Positions 58,462-64,000 of a stretch of 64,000 bases of DNA are shown piece by piece. A model generated the notes under the pieces. It saw nothing but the letters and a program-made list of their open reading frames with translations, made no database searches and was not told where the DNA came from. Within the stretch, counting starts at the first letter, position 1, and every line of letters starts with the position of its first letter. The translations under genes and the position numbers were made by a program. This DNA is from Sequoia sempervirens. Taxonomy: Eukaryota > Streptophyta > Pinopsida > Cupressales > Cupressaceae. The DNA is taken from the NCBI GenBank assembly GCA_007258455.2, contig VDFB02358134.1:213613314-213677313 (forward strand). The letters are read 5' to 3'.

Positions 58462-59949
58462 TGATAGGTAGGGGTTGGATGGAAACAATCACTGTTCCAT
58501 GCTTTGGATCTTGCTTGAGAAGACCCCCATGGTATCACACTCCACCACCTTAATCTATAGGACCTACTACTTGTGCAGGATCCCCTGGTTCACCTTTCCA
58601 ACCCAACTATCAAGTCAAATCCTACCAACCAAGCCAACCTTGGTGCAATGCTTCAACTCTTCCTTAGCCCTTAATCTACCCTAAAGGCTAACCTATCCTC
58701 AACACTCAATTAGATCTTTTCAGGGGTGTAGACATGTCTCTAATAGCTTCAAACCATCCTCCTAGGGTTCTTGAAGGTTCACAAAACTCCACCTTTCCAT
58801 TGCTTCCACCAAACCCTCATCTCGGGTTAAAAAGGCTACTAGCCATGAGCCCCAATTAGGTCTCCATCTCCGAGAAAACTGGTCTTTTCTCAAAAATTTC
58901 CAAAGAACACCTCATTCTTTCTTTGAGGTTCTTGGTTCAAATGAACACCCCTCAAATATTTTTGAGGTCTTGGGCCTTTATTAGCCGTACAAAGCCTCAA
59001 CTTGAAAATGGGCATAAACTAGGGTTTTTAAGCCATTTTCTGGTTGCCTTCAATTTGTCAAGACTTCCACCAACCAAATGAATTAGTGGATCCTCCTCCT
59101 ATTTACCAGACCTTGGTAAGACTTCCACCTACCTTTTCAAAAAGGAAATTCAGCAAGAATCAATCACCCCTGCAAGCTATGTGCTTTGCACTCCTTGTCT
59201 TCTCTTGCCAGACTCTTCCTGGCTCGCCTAGGGAAAGACTTTGCCAACAGCTCATGTGCACACACAAACCCTAAAACCTACCATATGTATACACATGGAG
59301 TCTAGTCACTGTTCCCAAAGGGTCATACAATTTGTACAGTGGGAAAGTGGACTAACACTCCATTTCAACAAAACTGCTTGGTTTAGACCAGCAACAGGGT
59401 TAAAATGAACTATTTACAAACAATGATTGAAATCAAATAAAAAAGACTAAAATATGGCACACTAAGCTTGAGAAAACACTAGCCTACATCCTCCACAAAA
59501 CATAGTAACAACTTCAATCCATTAAAGCTCTACTTTGAAGCAAAATCAGTAATAGCACACAAAACGCTCTTTTTCTTTCAATTCACAAAATTTTCCCACA
59601 CTACCAATGCTTCCAACCCTACTCTCAGGTTGAGGCACACCTTAAATATGGTTCCTCAATCAGTTATGCCCCCTTGGTCGGACATATTAGTTACCTAGTG
59701 GCAAGAGTTGCAAAATGCACTGTGTTTTACAACTTTTGCCAATTTTTTTAGAAAACCAAGCAAGATGAGTTTCTAAACTCATCCATCCTTTCACAACTTC
59801 TATCCTAGAGATAAAACATGTCCCTAAGCTATCACCTCAACTCAATTGTCAACATGACCTTCAAAGTAACATGCTAAAGATAAAAATTCAAAAACTAGGT
59901 TGCCTAATTGCCTAGTGTTTCCTAGTGTCCCTTAGGTGCTCATGCACCA
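58462..59949 (-). repeat. R2 5' LTR
   Basis: Matches the 3' LTR but carries about 95 extra bases at 59535-59625 (between AAAGCTC and TCTCAGG). Includes the same internal phrases, e.g. GCCAACCTTGGTGCAATGC. Confidence 0.93.
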
Positions 59950-59954
59950 TTGAT
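59950..59954. repeat. Target site duplication TTGAT, right copy (R2)
   Basis: Exact match to 52416-52420. Confidence 0.9.
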
Positions 59955-60511
59955 CTTTGTTCTCTGACAAGCATGAAATAGCTGCACCAATGTTAGTAAA
60001 AAAATAGACACACTCACCAACAGACGATGTTAGGGGGTTAGTATCTCGAAACGATAAGAAACAGATGCTAAAAACAAAGTTTAAACCCATGTTTTACCTC
60101 ATAGACACCTATGTTTGGCCAAGGTTGCCCCTATCTGGGGTAGGCTCACCCCTCTATAGGGTAGGTTCACCCCTTTGTAGGACTGGTTTTCCCCTCTATA
60201 GGGAAAGTTCACCCATCTATGGGGCAGGTTCGCCCATTCAACAAACTGAAGGTATATTTTGTCTTTTGCACAGATGAACGACTCTGCAAGGTAGGGTCGG
60301 CCCTGTTGAGGGCATGTTCACCCAAGTTGGGGCAGGTTCACCCAACTTAGGGAAGATTCACCCCTTTGTAGGGAAGGGTCACCCAATAGTGGGCGGGGTC
60401 GCCTCTGTCAACTACAGTCACCTCTCTACAACTTGAACCTGCAAAATATCAAACAAAAGACAAAGTAGAAGCAAGGGACCCATTTGTGGGTCCCACCAGG
60501 CATTCCATAAA
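59955..60511 (-). repeat. G1 leader next to 5' LTR, with GGTTCACCC units
   Basis: 60110-60430 holds about 14 units of type GGTAGGTTCACCCCTCTATA / GGGCAGGTTCGCCCA, the same core as the arrays at 50085-51720, showing these two pieces belong to one leader split by R2. The bases next to the LTR (minus strand TGGAATGCCTGGTGGGACC) sit where a primer site should be but do not match initiator-Met. Confidence 0.8.
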
Positions 60512-61804
60512 TGTGATGCAATAAAGTTTACCTACCCTAAGTGATGCAAAATAGAATGCAAAAATATGGAAACAACACTAAAACACCTCAATGATTAGCC
60601 TAGTTGAACTTCAAACAAAAGAACAGATGAAAAATAGTAGATTTTACCTTTGCTCAAGTTGATCTTTGGTTGGCCCTTGTATTTTTGATAATGTGTGCTC
60701 CTTGATGGAAATAGTGCTAAAAGTGGATGCAAAATGATCTTGATGAAATGAAGATTCAAATGAGAGATGTGGGTATGTGATAAAATGAACAAAATGGATA
60801 CAATGAAAGCTTGAAGCTTCAACAATGGAGGATGGATGCAAGTGATTGAAGTTTCTTGAGAGATGAAGTTGGAGAACTTGAAAATGTATTTGTAAGTTGA
60901 ATGCATTATGAGAGAATGAAAGATAAATCCTTTATATTTAGGGGAGAATTCTCTAGAGAATTCAATGGTCAAGATTGAGCCAACATGGCCAAGATGGAGG
61001 GCTATGGTGAGTTGAGGACTCACAAGCCCTCACATCTTTCCATGTGGAGGATGAGATGTCAAAAGGATATGTGATGTGGAAAAGGACATATGATGTGGAG
61101 GTACTTGCAAGTACCTTGGGATGAGAGTGATGGTGACAAGTGAGAGGACCATGGGAATAAGAGAAGTTGTTGGGGGAATAAAAGTGAATTTTAAATTCAC
61201 ATGATTGGAAGTACCTTCTAGATAAGACAAGGTCCTTATAATGGAAGGTTCTTGACCCATGTGACTGATGTGACCTCTCAATGATCCACATGGGGAAGAG
61301 GAGAGCTTTGGAGGAATAAAAGTGAATTTTAAATTCACATGGGGAATACAAAAAGGAATTAAGAATTCCTTGGGGGATGCAAAGAGTTGACTAAAGGGGG
61401 GGTGATTAGACTAGATAATCAATGATTAGAAGATAGTTAGTGTCTAATGAAGATTAGGAGCCAACTTGAAAAAGTTGGAGGATGCGACACATCCTCATCA
61501 TGTATTAGACATGTGCACATCCCTACTGATAGGATTAGGAGGTGGATTATGATTAAGAAAAAGTGATGGAGGGTGTGACATGTGAGGAATTAAATAAATG
61601 TATTATTTATTTAATTATTTTGAGGAAAAGGGGAATGAAGGGTAAGGTATTTAATTATATAACTAGATACCTTAGGGATTTAGAGGACTTTAGGGGTATT
61701 AATTAAATAATAGTAATATTACTTAATTAATGCAAGTAAGTGGATATTTAGACAAAAAGGGATAAATTTGGACAAATGTAAGTGTCCAAATTTAGGTGTC
61801 TACA
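60512..61804 (-). repeat. G1 5' LTR
   Basis: Plus-strand start TGTGATGCAATAAAG, end GGTGTCTACA. Full-length match to 14358-15627. Confidence 0.9.
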
Positions 61805-61809
61805 CCTTC
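61805..61809. repeat. Target site duplication CCTTC, right copy (G1)
   Basis: Exact match to 14353-14357. Confidence 0.88.
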
Positions 61810-63690
61810 CTCATTCTAACAAGACATCAATCTCAGCATGTTGATGGTGTGGCCATCCTTGTCTTGTTCTTGTGACCATTCATCCTGACAATCCTGAGCT
61901 ATTGCACAATGTTTAGGGTCATGATTTCTATGGCAAGGTGAACACCAAGGTGTAGCATCTAGTACATGTGCTCCATGCTTCTTCAAGGGGTCAGGATTTT
62001 CCTTTGTATTTGATCTTGCCACCAGTTTTCCATCTTTCCAAGTAGTATTGTAGGGCATGTCATGTAGTCTAGGTCTTTCATTTATGTATTGATTCTGATG
62101 TCTATTTTAGGAAGGATTGGGGTTTTGTGGAATCCTAAGGTTGTCCCTTTTGCTAGTCATTCCTATAGCCTTTCTATTATTTTCAATGGTGAAAGTTTCC
62201 TTTTATGCTTCAGACAAACTTCTAGGGAATTTGTTTCTAAGCTCATAGCCTATTTTTGGATCAAAAGCCTTCAAATAAATACTCAGAGCTACAAGATCAG
62301 TTAATTTGGATCCATGTGATATTTTATTATAGAGCTTGGAGAACATTTTATTGAAATCATAGACTAACTCATTCTGATGTTTCTGAATACTTATTAGTTC
62401 ATGTAGAGAAAACTCAGGAGCACATTAATTTCCATACTGCTCTAAAAATTGATTCTAAAATTCTGCTACAGAGATGAATGAAGCATTGAGCAAACTGTTA
62501 AACCAATCCCTTTCTTCTTTAGTTAGGGACATCATGAACAACCTCATATTTGCATCCTCATGTTCCATACATATGTTTTGCACAAAGGAATTGAAGTTTC
62601 TAATATGTTCTTTAGTTGTTGTGACATTATTCCCTATCAACTTTGGAACAGTGTTTCTCCAATTTCTATCAGCAGGGCCTATATACAATTGGTATCCTGA
62701 TAGATCAAATTGTCTGCTTATGCTCATGGGGTTCAGTGGATAAGGATTGTGAGGTGGAGGAATGGGGTAATAATGATATCCCTATTGAGGTTGTTAATAC
62801 ATATTTTGTTGGGGATTATTTGGAGGGTACTATTGTGGGACATGATGGTGTGGAATGTATCATTTTCCAGGTGGTGGAATGTTGGTATTGTGTAAGGGTG
62901 CATTTTGTGGTACATGGTGTTGCATTGGCTAATTTGTTCTTCCAGCTATGTTATGGGGTGTTCCTGAGGAACTAGGACCACCTTTATTTTGAGATGACCC
63001 TTGTCTATTAGTATTGCTTCCTTTTTTATGAGGTGGGATATATTTGGGTGGCTTTGGTGCATTAACATCTAATTGGAATAGTTGTTGACTTAGATCAAGA
63101 CTCTTTTTTATCAGTTGTTGTCTTTCCTTGAGTTGTTCTTCCTACTATTGTATGTAGTCTTTTATTTCTTGAGTATTCATCCCCTCCCGATTGACAAAAG
63201 GAAAAGAATGAATTGTAGAGGCATACTAGACTTCTCCTTCTTATTGTGATGAAAATTTCTGATCATAATCACTTTGTATTCACTCCCCTTCTTCCTTCAA
63301 TTGGGAAACAAATTCATTTCTTTTATGTGGATCAATGTCGAGGTAAATAGGACAATTAGTGTTTTCTTATCCTAATGGAGTTTGGGGATCCTTGCATAGG
63401 TTATCTTCATAATGTCTGGACCAGTGCAATGGGTCAAAGCTATTATGCAATGTATGTGGTTGTTCAAATACATTCTCCTTATCACTGAATATTGTATCTT
63501 GTTTTTTAGATCTTGCTTTGTTCTTGTTTGTGTCAGACTTTGAAGTGGGGGATACATGTTTATCTTTCCACCTGACATTGTTCTTCTTGGGGCTCTCCTA
63601 ATGCAAAGATCTTCTACCATTCATGTTGGATGATATGGTATATCTTTGATTTTCAGTCTATTCTTTCTGATCTGATGTTCACTATATCAG
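61810..63690 (-). pseudogene. G0 gag, N-terminal and capsid part, decayed
   Basis: Reading down from about 63690: a basic, charged leader (NKNKARSKKQD), acidic YLDIDPHKRNEFVSQLKEEG, a Gln/Lys coiled stretch (KERQQLIKKSLDLSQQL), a Pro-rich linker, then the capsid domain: WRNTVPKLIGNNVTTTKEH, ICMEHEDANMRLFMMSLTKE, RDWFNSLLNASFISVAEF, and KLTDLVALSIYLKAFDPK. A zinc-knuckle-like WCSPCHRNHDPKHC follows at about 61920. This is a standard retrotransposon gag domain. At least ten stops interrupt it. It continues at 14357 beyond G1. Confidence 0.85.
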
Positions 63691-64000
63691 TCATAAAATT
63701 TCTTCAGACCTTCCATGAGTAGGACAGTTTAGGGTTTTTGAGTGATTTTATTCTTTTTCTTAGCGAAGTCCCTAATCTATTTTGATTCTTTTGAATGACT
63801 ATGATGGAGGGGTTTGGGTTCAAAATTGGCTTGTTCCAGTAGAGTCAACAATCTGTTAGGTCTCAAAAGTGTAAGTTTTTAAACCATAAGAGGGTGTCAA
63901 TCTCTTAATACACCTCTAGCCCACGAATGAGGTAAACAAGGTTGATTACCTCCTACTCTTCATGCTCTACCAGACCTAGGTAGGTATACCTGAACAATAA
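63691..64000 (-). other. Upstream edge of G0
   Basis: Minus-strand reading becomes uncertain; no primer site or LTR of G0 is inside the window. Probably G0 leader or extreme gag start. Confidence 0.4.

Larger units (their letters stand above)
52421..59949 (-). mobile_element. R2: chromovirus (Ty3/gypsy), minus strand, nested in G1 leader
   Basis: 7.53-kb element with LTRs at 58462-59949 (5') and 52421-53814 (3'), initiator-Met primer site, gag with zinc knuckle, protease, reverse transcriptase, RNase H, integrase and chromodomain in standard order, polypurine tract and a perfect TTGAT duplication. It is the best preserved element in the window: pol has about half a dozen stops and long open stretches of up to 326 codons. 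LTR start TGTTGCAGGAGCACC resembles R1. Confidence 0.95.
14358..61804 (-). mobile_element. G1: giant LTR retrotransposon, minus strand, carrying nested R2 and D1
   Basis: LTRs of about 1.3 kb at 14358-15627 and 60512-61804, both minus, CCTTC duplications outside, and a polypurine tract at 15628-15641 next to the 3' LTR. After removing R2 (7.5 kb) and D1 (23.2 kb) about 16.7 kb remains. In element order: 5' LTR, a leader of about 3.7 kb with GGTTCACC minisatellite, a Pro/Ser-rich gag-like protein with a G-patch (49239 down to 46710, continued 23503 down to about 22870), unassigned sequence, a purine-rich tract, polypurine tract, 3' LTR. No reverse transcriptase, RNase H or integrase is visible, so it looks non-autonomous. 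Other insertions may still hide in 18300-22860. Confidence 0.85.

Overview
This window is a stack of transposable elements nested inside each other, from a plant nuclear genome. Plant origin is shown by Ty3/gypsy polyproteins with plant-type chromodomains, initiator-Met primer sites, a plant-only HD-ZIP class IV exon and a pentatricopeptide-repeat (PPR) gene fragment. The very large, decayed, multiply nested LTR elements and the lack of any intact host gene suggest a giant repeat-rich genome, most likely a gymnosperm such as a conifer; that last step is inference. No intact host gene, tRNA or rRNA gene was found.

Layout, oldest layer first. (1) G0 is an old Tat-like Ty3/gypsy element on the minus strand that frames the window: gag at 61810-63690 and 13755-14357, protease about 13549-13749, an extra RNase H about 12611-13426, reverse transcriptase 11256-12412, RT-linked RNase H 4640-5022 and integrase 3540-4626. 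A further minus-strand reading frame of unknown function lies at 1-1890. (2) R1 (5023-11250, plus strand) is a decayed chromovirus inserted into the G0 pol with target duplication CTACT. (3) G1 (14358-61804, minus strand) is a very large LTR element inserted into the G0 gag with target duplication CCTTC; the gag reading continues exactly across it. G1 has 1.3-kb LTRs, a long leader full of 20-bp minisatellite, a proline/serine-rich protein with 9-residue repeats and a G-patch, and no recognisable polymerase. (4) R2 (52421-59949, minus strand) is a comparatively well preserved chromovirus inserted in the G1 leader with target duplication TTGAT. (5) D1 (23504-46705) interrupts the G1 protein frame with target duplication GTAT and is bounded by a perfect 17-bp terminal inverted repeat. 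(6) Inside D1 sit a solo LTR (29645-31888, duplication AG[C/A]TA) and a short copia-like element (34366-37027, duplication CCCCA).

D1 is the most interesting layer. It looks like a DNA transposon of about 23 kb with two multi-exon plus-strand genes: gene A (33797-38161, function unknown, broken by the copia-like element) and gene B (39179-44174), a transposase-like protein with the motifs DFAENY, DGCAAQFK and HGKGEHDGAG. It has clusters of the palindromic motif TTCGACCGAACC near both ends, and carries captured fragments of a PPR gene and an HD-ZIP IV gene. A 100-N assembly gap (44674-44773) lies inside it, so its true length is not known.

Every coding region here carries stops or frameshifts; none is likely to be functional as it stands. 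Assignments of nesting rest on matching target duplications and on reading frames that resume across the insertions, both read directly from the sequence.
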